Assembly (NCBI GenBank): GCA_015489565.1
Contig: WFZM01000040.1
Span: 1 to 24,977, forward strand
DNA: 24,977 nt
DNA from: Patescibacteria group bacterium
Lineage (GTDB): Bacteria; Patescibacteriota; Minisyncoccia; Phycocordibacterales; UBA2100
Direction of reading: 5' to 3'
Under the pieces are notes generated by a model. It was given only the letters and a program-made list of their open reading frames with translations. It did no database searches and was not told the origin of the DNA. The position numbers and the translations under genes are program-made. This document shows, in pieces, positions 14,356 to 21,587 of this stretch. Numbering within the stretch: the first letter of the stretch is position 1; the number at the start of each line of letters is the position of its first letter.

Positions 14356-15813
14356 ATGAATAAAAAGCTGTTTACAGTGGCACTATTGCTATTTGTATAT
14401 TTTGCTTATGCCAGCAGCACTTTTTCAAGCACAGACCCGGACAGGGCTTACGGTGAGATTTTAGGGCGAACTATAGACGATGTGGTTCGCAATATTCACA
14501 GTATGGATTCTGCCTCACCACTTAGTCATGTTCATGTGATGGCTATAATGTGCCAAGAACTACCATCATTGCGTATAAATCAAAGAAATTATGCAGGTTA
14601 TTCCTACGGATTAATGCAAGTTACCGACAGAACAAGCAAAGCTCTTTTAAATGGACAAATGGTACAGGGGAGGTGTACATATATAAATAATCTGGAAAAT
14701 GGAGAGTGTTCCAATCCTAAGGCAAGGCTGTCCAATATACGATGCTCCATTGAGCTCGGGGCTTGTCTTTTGAACGATATTTTAAAAAGATGTCGTGGTG
14801 ACATGGTGTGTGTATTTAACGAATACAATCAAGGAGACCCGAGAAAGCCTGCGGTGGGGCTTTCCAAATACGTAGCAGCCTACAACGCTATTGTGCAAGG
14901 ACAACTTTGCCCTCAAGCTAAAGCCAGACCTGTGGTGTGGCAGGAGCTTTTTTCTACCGTAAAAAAGATAACCGGAGGTGTTTTTGACCCGAGTAAGATA
15001 ATTGCTGCCAGTATACCCAACAGCCCTTGGGCAAAGAATATAACAACTGCAATGTTAAGTGGGGAATACCAAGAAAACCCTCAGTCTTTCTGGGGAAGCT
15101 TGCTGTCAAAGACCGGCTTTGGTAAATGGTTCTCCCAGGACTCTGGGCACGGAACTAGCTACCAAAGCACAAGTGGCAGTTCAGACAGCTCAGGTTCCAA
15201 CAATTCAATTTATAAAGGAGATTATTTCTATCAAGACGATAAGAGCGATGCTTTCTCAGAAGACTTTTCAAAATTGTCTAGCTTTGACGCAGAATATGAA
15301 AATACGCAGTACAATCAAGGCACTCTTGAGTCAGAGAATTCAAAGTACAGTGGCGCCTTCCTTCATTGCTTACCGACTACTCTAGAGAAAGGGGAGCCGT
15401 TTTTGATATCTTACAGTTGCCCTACTGAAACTGAAAGCGTAGAGACAAAGGGTTTTGAATCAAAAACTCTCAAAGCTCTCCTAAAAATGAGCGCAAAAGA
15501 AAGCAAGCTTTTTGAAGTATCCTGCAAGAAGTCCGGTGTGAATATAAAGCTTAAATGTCAAAGCAAAGTAATAAACCCTGCTATTTTGGAATTTTCCATT
15601 AAGCCTAGCAATCCGAATATTGGAGATTTAATTACGGTAACTTGGAGTACACAAGACTTTAAATCATGCAAGCTGACAAACAAAGACAAAAGCCTACTTC
15701 GTAGCGCATTATCAGGAGAAGCTGTATTTGAGCTTGATAAAAACAGTGAAAAACTCTCTCTTCTTTGTGAGACCGAGACTGGACGCATAATAAGTAAAGA
15801 AATAGAAATATGA
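14356..15813 (+). CDS. Secreted SLT-type lytic transglycosylase with C-terminal Ig-like pair
   Basis: This enzyme cleaves the glycan backbone of peptidoglycan. Starting at ATG 14356, a signal peptide (MNKKLFTVALLLFVYFAYASS) is followed by an SLT domain (about 30-185). The domain has the catalytic glutamate E68 in IMCQELPS, the signature GYSYGLMQVTDRT (81-93), then SIELGACLLNDILKRC (131-146), NEYNQGDP (155-162) and AAYN (174-177). Four or more cysteines in the domain suggest disulfides. A linker with an amphipathic FWGSLLSKTGFGKWF segment and a Ser/Tyr-rich stretch leads to the Ig-like pair (333-485) shared with two other proteins of the cluster. SLT enzymes often open the wall for pili or type IV secretion. 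The stop overlaps the next start (ATGA), so it is translated together with the M15 peptidase. Confidence 0.85.
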   Translation: MNKKLFTVALLLFVYFAYASSTFSSTDPDRAYGEILGRTIDDVVRNIHSMDSASPLSHVHVMAIMCQELPSLRINQRNYAGYSYGLMQVTDRTSKALLNGQMVQGRCTYINNLENGECSNPKARLSNIRCSIELGACLLNDILKRCRGDMVCVFNEYNQGDPRKPAVGLSKYVAAYNAIVQGQLCPQAKARPVVWQELFSTVKKITGGVFDPSKIIAASIPNSPWAKNITTAMLSGEYQENPQSFWGSLLSKTGFGKWFSQDSGHGTSYQSTSGSSDSSGSNNSIYKGDYFYQDDKSDAFSEDFSKLSSFDAEYENTQYNQGTLESENSKYSGAFLHCLPTTLEKGEPFLISYSCPTETESVETKGFESKTLKALLKMSAKESKLFEVSCKKSGVNIKLKCQSKVINPAILEFSIKPSNPNIGDLITVTWSTQDFKSCKLTNKDKSLLRSALSGEAVFELDKNSEKLSLLCETETGRIISKEIEI

Positions 15814-17249
15814 TAAGAATAAATTTAAAAAAATATATTTTCTTTAGCCTGGTATTTTTCTTTTTTACTCTGAGCTTGCTTTTCGCTGCGGAGCAAAACG
15901 CATATCAGATGGCAATGGAGGATTTGCAAAAAAAAGGAGCCGTATCTTGCAACCCTGACGAGGCGTATAATTTTATAATGAGCAGAGACGCCGGGCAATC
16001 CGCAAGAAGAAACGGTGTTCCTTTGAGGGTAAAGCCTACAGAACAGATTAAAAACGGAGCGTTTGTAAATGGGCTTGATCCGGAGCTGGCGTGCCGTATA
16101 GCAAAATTTATGAAAGCTTATCCTGGAGTCAAAATAATTTACGGGTATCGCTCCGAAGGTGACCAGCAGGCTATTTGTGGAGCAGGCAAAAAGCATGGCT
16201 GTGCTGCGCCGGGTAAGTCATGCCATCAGCGTGGCCTGGCGGCAGATTTAAGTTTTTCTCCCAATCGTGGCAATAAATCGTACTGGAGTGGGAAACTGAA
16301 AGAATTTGGACTGACCTATGCTTACTCATCCAGTGCTCATGTGCAATGTATAGAGCATCCGGTCGCAAGCGTCTTTAGAAAAGGAGGCTGTCTGACACCC
16401 TGTGTCAAAGCTGATTTTAAAATTAGCGGAGACGGGTCTGCACCCAACGGGCAATATTTGGGCCAGAATCAAACAGCTGATAACTATGTTAGTCAGCAGG
16501 GCACAGTACCCGGGCCGGCTTACGGAGGGCAAGGGCCAAGCTCAAATCAATATGGTTACACCCCAACTAACGGAGAGAGTTTTGAAGGTATAGATATTAA
16601 TTCGGAATTGAAAGACAGTCAGACAGATAGCTGGTGGGATGATTTGCTTGGCCCTACAGAAGATAATAGTGAATATTCAGAATACACATACTCAGACAGA
16701 GGGGGTTCCTCGGTAGTAGAGACTGCCGGGCAAAGCCAAAGCCATATAAGTTTTAAGCCTGTGCTTGGCTATACTAATAACAAGCCGGGAGCAAATGAGG
16801 TAAATAATATAACAGCTCAAAACTCTAGTACAGATTCCACCAGCTCTTCACTTGGCTCAAATTCAAATACAAAAGTAAGTCGCGGAGGTCTGCGTCAAGC
16901 CAGCTTTGCATCCTTTTTCAGCCCCAATAAAGAGACGGCGATAGATAGATTTTTCTTAACTAACAGTATTTCAAACTACAGCAATTCAGGCCTTTCCGCC
17001 TTTATAGATGATACTGCGCGCGCAAATAGCACTTTGGACCAGAGTATTTACAGTCACAAATTTAAAGACACCTACGAGACCGGCGGTAATTATGCCGAGC
17101 AAGTGAACTCTATAAATTACAATATGCAAAATGCTGTCCATGAAGAGTCAGGGACCAGCCTTTGGGATACGGCAAAAAGCTATTTTAGCTCCGGATTGGA
17201 TATCGCATCTTTTGTGGTATTTCCAACAATAAATATTTTTGCAATTTAG
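15810..17249 (+). CDS. Secreted M15 (VanY/D-Ala-D-Ala carboxypeptidase-like) peptidase with long disordered tail
   Basis: The 479-residue product has a signal peptide (KKYIFFSLVFFFFTLSLLFAA, cleavage near 27). The catalytic domain (about 75-200) has KIIYGYRSEGDQQ (108-120), the zinc motif CHQRGLAADL with H139 and D146, and SSAHVQC with H177, the usual M15 ligands. A conserved YW (158-159) lies between them. Members trim the peptide stems of peptidoglycan. Extra cysteines (C47, C95, C123, C131, C138, C180, C194, C198) suggest several disulfides. Residues 205-440 are low-complexity (Ser, Asn, Gly, Tyr), and the C-terminus ends in a hydrophobic stretch (IASFVVFPTINIFAI), possibly a membrane-inserting end. 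It is translationally coupled to the transglycosylase gene, so the two wall hydrolases are made together. Confidence 0.83.
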   Translation: MIRINLKKYIFFSLVFFFFTLSLLFAAEQNAYQMAMEDLQKKGAVSCNPDEAYNFIMSRDAGQSARRNGVPLRVKPTEQIKNGAFVNGLDPELACRIAKFMKAYPGVKIIYGYRSEGDQQAICGAGKKHGCAAPGKSCHQRGLAADLSFSPNRGNKSYWSGKLKEFGLTYAYSSSAHVQCIEHPVASVFRKGGCLTPCVKADFKISGDGSAPNGQYLGQNQTADNYVSQQGTVPGPAYGGQGPSSNQYGYTPTNGESFEGIDINSELKDSQTDSWWDDLLGPTEDNSEYSEYTYSDRGGSSVVETAGQSQSHISFKPVLGYTNNKPGANEVNNITAQNSSTDSTSSSLGSNSNTKVSRGGLRQASFASFFSPNKETAIDRFFLTNSISNYSNSGLSAFIDDTARANSTLDQSIYSHKFKDTYETGGNYAEQVNSINYNMQNAVHEESGTSLWDTAKSYFSSGLDIASFVVFPTINIFAI

Positions 17250-17277
17250 TATCATAGAATAATTATTTTTAATAATG

Positions 17278-17283
17278 TATAAT
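17278..17283 (+). promoter_or_regulatory. -10 TATAAT before the 774-residue anchored protein
   Basis: A perfect TATAAT ends 6 nt before ATG 17290. It lies in the 40-nt gap after the M15 gene, so this gene can be transcribed on its own. Confidence 0.55.
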
Positions 17284-17289
17284 AGAAAC

Positions 17290-19614
17290 ATGAAAAAACT
17301 AAACCCAGACAATAAATATGCAATAATCTCCGTGCTAATGTTTCTTTTTGTCTTTGCTATCTCACTTAGTGGGACCCTGCAAGGTATTCGCCTTGCACAG
17401 GAAAAAAAGCAAATGGCGGCTGTTCGACTTGCAGAGGCAGGCGATAATACGAGTCGTGGTTACGAGAGTGATGTAAGGAGCCGTTTGAATTCATACATAA
17501 ACAGTTTGAATCAAAATAACGCAAATGTTTCAAATACTGGACCAAGTGGCGCGTGGTGCAATCGAGCAAAATCCACCAATGAGCTTAATCCGGCCAACAA
17601 CTGTAGCTTAGATACTTTTCTAAAAGATTTCGAAAAAACTATGGGGACTTGTAAAGAGGAGGAATATAAATCAGGGGCTACATCAAAATGTATAGATTGG
17701 TGCGCAAGCACTTATATTCAAAGTGATAAGCAAAGTGAGAAACCCGAGATAAAGACTTGCAATCTTGAAAATGCCGATAGACATAAAGATGAAATAGGAA
17801 GACGAATATCAATTTTTGCCTCTAAATTATTACTGGCCGCTCAGAAAAGTGGGGGTCTTTTTGACTTAGATGCGTTGAATCGTCAAAAACTGGAAAAGCG
17901 AGTTTACAATACACTTTGTATGGCTGCCAGCGAATCACAGTATTCTGCTCAAGAGAAGAAATTGCAGAATTTTATAAAATCTTTAAACATAGATGGTAGT
18001 TTCAAAAATTCTTTATTTAGGGACATAAAAGATATCAGTAAACTGAAGGAGAAGTGGATTGCAGAATCTAATGTTGACTCTAGCGCTTCAGAAAATGACA
18101 AAAAAGAATGCAAGTTTCAAGGAGTGGCCTATTGTCTGAAAGGTTCTTCCGACAAAGAATTTAAATGCTATCCTAAAAATAAAAACAATAAAGAATCAGT
18201 GGGAAACAACAGTTCGCAAGGAGGTGGAAACACTAGCGCAGGCGGGACTGTCACCCCCGGAGGCTACCCTTACGGGCAGAACCCTTACGGAAACAACTAT
18301 GGCATTCCTCAAAACAACCCTTATTCGGGCCAAACTCCAAATAACAATCAAAAATATGACCCTTGTAAGGATCCAAACTTTAGTCAAAAAAGCGGCATGA
18401 GTTTTTTGGAGAGTGCCATGTTTGGAATCAGTTGTGCCTTCAATTCCAAAGATAAAAAATCCGAAAGTGATAAAAATAAGCCAGGCAATAACTATGAAGA
18501 CCCAAGCTGTGTTTTGGCAGCAGACAAAAACAGTATTAAATCCGGAGAGGCTGTTAGCTTAAAGTGGCGAAGCAGTAAGGCAAAGTCTGCACAGCTCAAA
18601 AAAGAAAATAAGACTCTGGCAAGCGGTACCAGCGGAGAGTACACTGACAGGCCAAGCGAAACGACGACATATACTGTATATGCAGTCGGGCAAGGTGGCA
18701 GAAAAGCTACATGCTCCAAGACTGTTACAGTAGAGGAGAGTCCGGTGACTTTGACGTGTAGCCCGGATATTGTGCAAAAAGGGGGCTCGGTAAAGCTCCA
18801 GTGGGCTTGCCCGGCCTCGTATGATTTAAAGTCCAGCAACTTTGGAGCGGATTCTACAGAAGGCAATCTTTCCGTGGCGCTTAATGAGTCTAAAATATTT
18901 GAGCTTGTTTGTGCAAAGGACGACAAAGAGCTCTCTAAAACATGTGCCGTCCAGCTAAGCAATCCGGAAATGGATATAATAGCCTATCCGCTTCAGCTTA
19001 AACGTGGAGAAAAGGCAAGGGTTACTTGGGCGTCTATAGATATGGACTCTTGCTACGTAGAAGGTCCTAGGGGATTTAGATACGACAGAAACTACGCTGT
19101 AGTCTTGACCATTCCTTTCCCGCAAAATGACCGTATTTATAAAGACACCGCAGTATATAGTTTGCACTGTAAGGACAGCTGGGGGAAAGAGTACAGTAAA
19201 GACATTACCGTGCGATTGCTGGGAGACCTGGACAAAGCGCCGGAGCCAGCGCCAAGCACAGAGCAGCCTAAAGATATAGTCAGCACAATCATAAAGACCA
19301 GTCTTGATCCGAAGGAATGCCCACACTTTACAGCTTATTACAAAAAGGGACAAAGTGCTCCGGAAATTAGAAAAATACAAATTTTCCTTAAAGACCAAGG
19401 CCTGTACAGCGGCCCCACAGATGGCTACTACAGCTCGGCACTGGATGAGGCTGTGCGAGCTTTCCAGGCACGTTATGCAGATGAGATACTTAAGCCTTGG
19501 GGTCTTACGGCTCCTACAGGATACTGGTATAAGACTACTCGCAAGAAGGCAAATTATCTTGCAGGTTGCGCCGAGGGTGCGGTTGTTCTGGATGATGGTA
19601 CTGTTGTATACTAA
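17290..19614 (+). CDS. Membrane-anchored protein with three Ig-like modules and a peptidoglycan-binding domain
   Basis: The 774-residue protein starts with an uncleaved-looking anchor (AIISVLMFLFVFAISLSGTL, 11-30). A cysteine-rich helical region (about 55-295) is unrecognised. A Gly/Tyr/Asn/Pro repeat-like linker with PYGQNPYGNNYG (327-338) follows. Ig-like module 1 (405-483) has the G-x-x-V-x-L-x-W start and the TTTYTVYAVGQGG end typical of bacterial surface Ig repeats. Modules 2 and 3 (485-645) match the shared pair seen in two neighbours (WACP, SNPEMDIIAYP, WASIDMDSC, YSLHC). Residues 677-760 form a peptidoglycan-binding domain: IRKIQIFLKDQGLYSGPTDG and AVRAFQARYADEIL. An upstream ATG (17275) lies before the -10, so 17290 is the start. 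It probably tethers the membrane to the wall and recruits the cluster's other proteins. Confidence 0.75.
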   Translation: MKKLNPDNKYAIISVLMFLFVFAISLSGTLQGIRLAQEKKQMAAVRLAEAGDNTSRGYESDVRSRLNSYINSLNQNNANVSNTGPSGAWCNRAKSTNELNPANNCSLDTFLKDFEKTMGTCKEEEYKSGATSKCIDWCASTYIQSDKQSEKPEIKTCNLENADRHKDEIGRRISIFASKLLLAAQKSGGLFDLDALNRQKLEKRVYNTLCMAASESQYSAQEKKLQNFIKSLNIDGSFKNSLFRDIKDISKLKEKWIAESNVDSSASENDKKECKFQGVAYCLKGSSDKEFKCYPKNKNNKESVGNNSSQGGGNTSAGGTVTPGGYPYGQNPYGNNYGIPQNNPYSGQTPNNNQKYDPCKDPNFSQKSGMSFLESAMFGISCAFNSKDKKSESDKNKPGNNYEDPSCVLAADKNSIKSGEAVSLKWRSSKAKSAQLKKENKTLASGTSGEYTDRPSETTTYTVYAVGQGGRKATCSKTVTVEESPVTLTCSPDIVQKGGSVKLQWACPASYDLKSSNFGADSTEGNLSVALNESKIFELVCAKDDKELSKTCAVQLSNPEMDIIAYPLQLKRGEKARVTWASIDMDSCYVEGPRGFRYDRNYAVVLTIPFPQNDRIYKDTAVYSLHCKDSWGKEYSKDITVRLLGDLDKAPEPAPSTEQPKDIVSTIIKTSLDPKECPHFTAYYKKGQSAPEIRKIQIFLKDQGLYSGPTDGYYSSALDEAVRAFQARYADEILKPWGLTAPTGYWYKTTRKKANYLAGCAEGAVVLDDGTVVY

Positions 19615-19626
19615 TGAAGAAATATT

Positions 19627-19670
19627 AAAAAGCAGCTGTTTTTGCAAAGCAAAAACAGCTGCTTTTTATA
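19627..19670 (+). terminator. Terminator of the surface-protein cluster
   Basis: A perfect 19-bp stem (19627-19645 with 19649-19667, core GCAGCTG) with an AAA loop and a terminal T-run. Confidence 0.85.
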
Positions 19671-19712
19671 TTTTAAAAGTCTAATTTAGATAAATGACTT
19701 TTGTATAATTGG

Positions 19713-19729
19713 TCCGCCCACCGGGACTC
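19713..19729 (-). repeat. Degenerate copy of the tRNA-Lys 3' end
   Basis: These 17 nt match the last 17 nt of the tRNA-Lys gene (19918-19934) at 16 positions, in the same orientation. The homology stops at the T-loop. The two copies frame about 190 bp, like the repeats left by integration at a tRNA 3' end. A TATAAT (19704-19709, +) precedes it. Confidence 0.5.
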
Positions 19730-19801
19730 AGCGCCAGTTTTAAGTGTTTTGGCTTACAAATTCACCAAAAGCACTAAGAACTCGCTGCCCCGTCGGCGCT
19801 T

Positions 19802-19827
19802 CCACCACACCTCGCGAGGTGTGGTGG
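19802..19827. repeat. 26-bp perfect palindrome within nested inverted repeats
   Basis: Arm CCACCACACCTCG is immediately followed by its exact reverse complement. It is nested inside AGAACTCG/CGAGTTCT (19777-19784 with 19848-19855). A further hairpin (GTGTTTTGG with CCAAAAGCAC, 19744-19774) lies to the left. Together this gives a long cruciform or RNA stem between the two tRNA 3'-end copies. Confidence 0.6.
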
Positions 19828-19874
19828 ACTTCGTGCGCACCTCTCTTCGAGTTCTGTTATGCGAAAGAGTTTGT

Positions 19875-19901
19875 AAAAACCCTACTACATTCGTAGTAGG
19901 G
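19875..19901 (-). terminator. Terminator downstream of tRNA-Lys
   Basis: Read on the minus strand, a 9-bp stem CCCTACTAC/GTAGTAGGG with a 4-nt loop is followed by TTTTT, 17 nt after the tRNA 3' end. Confidence 0.7.
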
Positions 19902-19917
19902 CATTAACAAATTCTAG

Positions 19918-19990
19918 TCCGCCCACCAGGACTCGAACCTGGGACACACGGGTTAAAAGCCCGCTGCTCTACCGGCTGAGCTATGGGCGG
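19918..19990 (-). tRNA. tRNA-Lys (anticodon UUU)
   Basis: The 73-nt cloverleaf is complete: acceptor CCGCCCA/TGGGCGG with discriminator A, D-arm GCTC-AGCCGGTA-GAGC, anticodon arm GCGGG-CTTTTAA-CCCGT with anticodon TTT, variable GTGTC, and T-arm CCAGG-TTCGAGT-CCTGG. All stems pair, with one G-U in the anticodon stem. CCA is not encoded (the next bases are CTA), so it must be added after transcription. Position 1 is C where tRNA-Lys usually has G. Confidence 0.96.
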
Positions 19991-20094
19991 ATTAGTACAG
20001 AAAAAGAACTAAACAGTGAAGTTTGAATGCCGGATTTAATTTTCCAGCCCTTGCCATATTCTTTGCTCTTGAAAGTCTCAAAGATACAGCGCAA

Positions 20095-20100
20095 ATATAA
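20095..20100 (+). promoter_or_regulatory. Possible -10 of a small RNA
   Basis: TATAAT with no ATG at the usual 6-7 nt distance. About 105 nt downstream is a terminator-like hairpin that no protein gene explains, so a transcript of about 130-140 nt is possible. Confidence 0.25.
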
Positions 20101-20204
20101 TACAGGATTTATTTTAAAAATCAAATTTTATAGTAGCCAAATTTATAAATAGCGATCTACATTGAGTTCCTTGCCTGCATAAGGCAGAGCCTAAAACACA
20201 CAAC

Positions 20205-20245
20205 AACACTAAAAAACGGAGGCCCAAGCTCTGTTTTTTAGTGTT
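20205..20245 (+). terminator. Terminator-like hairpin upstream of the SpoU gene
   Basis: A 17-bp stem (20205-20221 with 20229-20245, one G-U) has a 7-nt loop, an A6 tract before the CGGAG/CTCTG core and T6 after it. It has no protein gene to terminate on either strand. Confidence 0.55.
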
Positions 20246-20285
20246 TGCTAAGTTTTAATAATCTTGTCAAGCGATATTTATACTA

Positions 20286-20291
20286 TATACT
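20286..20291 (+). promoter_or_regulatory. -10 TATACT before the SpoU gene
   Basis: TATACT ends 6 nt before ATG 20298; a leaderless start is predicted. Confidence 0.45.
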
Positions 20292-20297
20292 TTTTTT

Positions 20298-20783
20298 ATG
20301 CATGAGAACAATAAAGAAATAGTAGTGATAGTATATAATCTGCGAAGTGTTTACAATGTTGGTTCAATATTTCGTACTGCCGATGCGGCAGCTGTGAACA
20401 AAATATACTTAGTCGGTACCAGTCCTACCCCCAAAGACCGTTTTGGACGGTGGCGAAAAGATTTGGCAAAGGTGGCGCTTGGTGCTGAAAAAACACTGGA
20501 TTGGGAGTATAAAGAAGATATCCAAAGCTTAATAAGTGAGCTTAAAGATAAGTCTTTTAAAATACTGGCACTTGAGCAAGATGAAAAATCAGTAAATTAT
20601 TCCGAAGGAGAAAGTGCTGACAAGCTTGCTCTTATAGTAGGGAATGAGCCCGACGGTATAGAAAAAGAGACTCTAAAGCTTGCCGACAAAATAATAGAAA
20701 TTCCCATGCTGGGGCAAAAGGAGTCTTTAAACGTTGCTGTGGCCTTTGCGTTAGCGCTATATTCTTTGCGCTTTTCTCATTGA
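20298..20783 (+). CDS. SpoU/TrmH-family RNA 2'-O-methyltransferase
   Basis: This is a SPOUT-class, SAM-dependent enzyme that methylates the ribose 2'-OH of tRNA or rRNA. The three family motifs are present in 161 residues: motif 1 NLRSVYNVGSIFRTADA (14-30, with the conserved Arg at 26), motif 2 LIVGNEPDGI (112-121) and motif 3 IPMLGQKESLNVAVAFALALY (135-155), which form the trefoil knot. There is no N-terminal RNA-binding extension, so it is the minimal catalytic domain. Small members include TrmL-like (tRNA position 34) and other enzymes; the target cannot be read from sequence alone. It ends by overlapping, tail to tail, the gene on the other strand by 7 nt. Confidence 0.9.
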   Translation: MHENNKEIVVIVYNLRSVYNVGSIFRTADAAAVNKIYLVGTSPTPKDRFGRWRKDLAKVALGAEKTLDWEYKEDIQSLISELKDKSFKILALEQDEKSVNYSEGESADKLALIVGNEPDGIEKETLKLADKIIEIPMLGQKESLNVAVAFALALYSLRFSH

Positions 20784-21583
20784 GAATTCACAACTCTTTT
20801 CAGAAAATCTTTTAAGTCAAGCATTTTAAGCTTTGCCTGATAAAAGTCTTGGGCTTCTACCAGCTGTTTTATTTCTCTGGTTTTGCTTTCAAGTTTCTCC
20901 AGCCAGCGCTGCTCTTCCGGGATTTTTAAATCACTTTTTAAAAGAGCAAGTAGGGACAAGAGTTCTTTATCGTTTAATTTATCTAAAATCTCTTGCGAGC
21001 TTAAGCCTTGCCCGGATTTTAAAAGAGAGGCTATTTTGTTTAGTGTGTACAAATCCTTTAAAATTTGAGAATTATTATCCTCTAAAACTTTTTCAAAATC
21101 AGCACTCAATCCATTCTCGCTTATGCTTTTATAAGCGCTTTTTACAAGATTGTCTTTTTCTTCTTCGCTAAGTTTTTGTAAGTCCCTGGCTAGGCCATCT
21201 GCCAAGCCTTTTATGATTTTTTTGTAATCATCTTTTCCGTTTTCCTTTTTGCTTTCATTACTTGGCTCGTCAGGCTTGTTTTTTTCTTGCTGCTTTACTG
21301 CTTCCTTGTCCTCTTTCTCAACGGATAAGTTTTTGGCACGTGTGGCAGCTTTTATTATCACAGAGTTTTTTATCACAGGGTTGCTTATTTTTTCACTTTC
21401 CTGACTTAATTTTAAAAGACTTGATGTACTGCTGGCCTTTTCTATTTCTTTTTCCAGTTTAAATTTATAAATTTGGTTCTTTATAGAGCCTAAAACTCCG
21501 TCCTCACTGTTAAAATGGGAGACAATAAAACTTATGCCTAAAATCAAGAAAGCTATTAAAACTATACTGCTTATAAATTTCAT
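20777..21583 (-). CDS. Membrane-anchored helical protein of unknown function
   Basis: No family recognised. The 268-residue product begins with one transmembrane segment (about 4-24, ISSIVLIAFLILGISFIVSHF). A long charged helical region, rich in Lys, Glu, Ser and Leu, follows. Residues 95-125 are strongly hydrophilic and probably disordered. The rest (125-268) is predicted to be helical or coiled-coil with leucine-rich heptad-like stretches (LLSLLALLKSDL, 214-225). There are no cysteines. It lies 4 nt after the preceding gene of a three-gene unit (mur ligase, LTD-like protein, this one), suggesting a shared envelope role. Its end overlaps the SpoU gene convergently by 7 nt. Confidence 0.6.
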   Translation of the reverse strand: MKFISSIVLIAFLILGISFIVSHFNSEDGVLGSIKNQIYKFKLEKEIEKASSTSSLLKLSQESEKISNPVIKNSVIIKAATRAKNLSVEKEDKEAVKQQEKNKPDEPSNESKKENGKDDYKKIIKGLADGLARDLQKLSEEEKDNLVKSAYKSISENGLSADFEKVLEDNNSQILKDLYTLNKIASLLKSGQGLSSQEILDKLNDKELLSLLALLKSDLKIPEEQRWLEKLESKTREIKQLVEAQDFYQAKLKMLDLKDFLKRVVNSQ

Positions 21584-21587
21584 AAGA

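Larger units (their letters stand above)
19991..20297. other. Gene-free stretch between tRNA-Lys and the SpoU methyltransferase
   Basis: No coding region is supported here. It holds a TATAAT at 20095-20100 (+), a small TGCCT/AGGCA hairpin near 20173-20187, a terminator-like hairpin at 20205-20245 and the next gene's -10. The first half is AT-rich with no clear signal. Confidence 0.5.

Noticed and set aside
14356..15813. UGA recoding (Gracilibacteria/SR1-type code)
   Set aside because: Several genes end cleanly at TGA (this one and the SpoU gene) and no in-frame TGA interrupts a recognised domain.
17275..17289. ATG 17275 as start of the 774-residue protein
   Set aside because: It lies upstream of the -10 hexamer (17278-17283); ATG 17290 fits the window-wide spacing.
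18492..18962. A 156-codon minus-strand open frame
   Set aside because: Shadow of the Ig-module coding region; no promoter geometry and no recognisable domain.
18955..19647. A 230-codon open frame on the minus strand under the 774-residue protein gene
   Set aside because: It is antisense to the Ig and peptidoglycan-binding coding region, has no motif or sensible composition, and no -10/ATG pattern; the plus-strand gene explains the openness.
19713..19729. A second, intact tRNA gene
   Set aside because: Only the acceptor/T-arm 3' end is present; no D or anticodon arm follows.
19701..19907. A 68-codon frame from 19701
   Set aside because: It spans the tRNA fragment, palindromes and the tRNA terminator, and the sequence is non-protein-like; the repeats explain the open frame.
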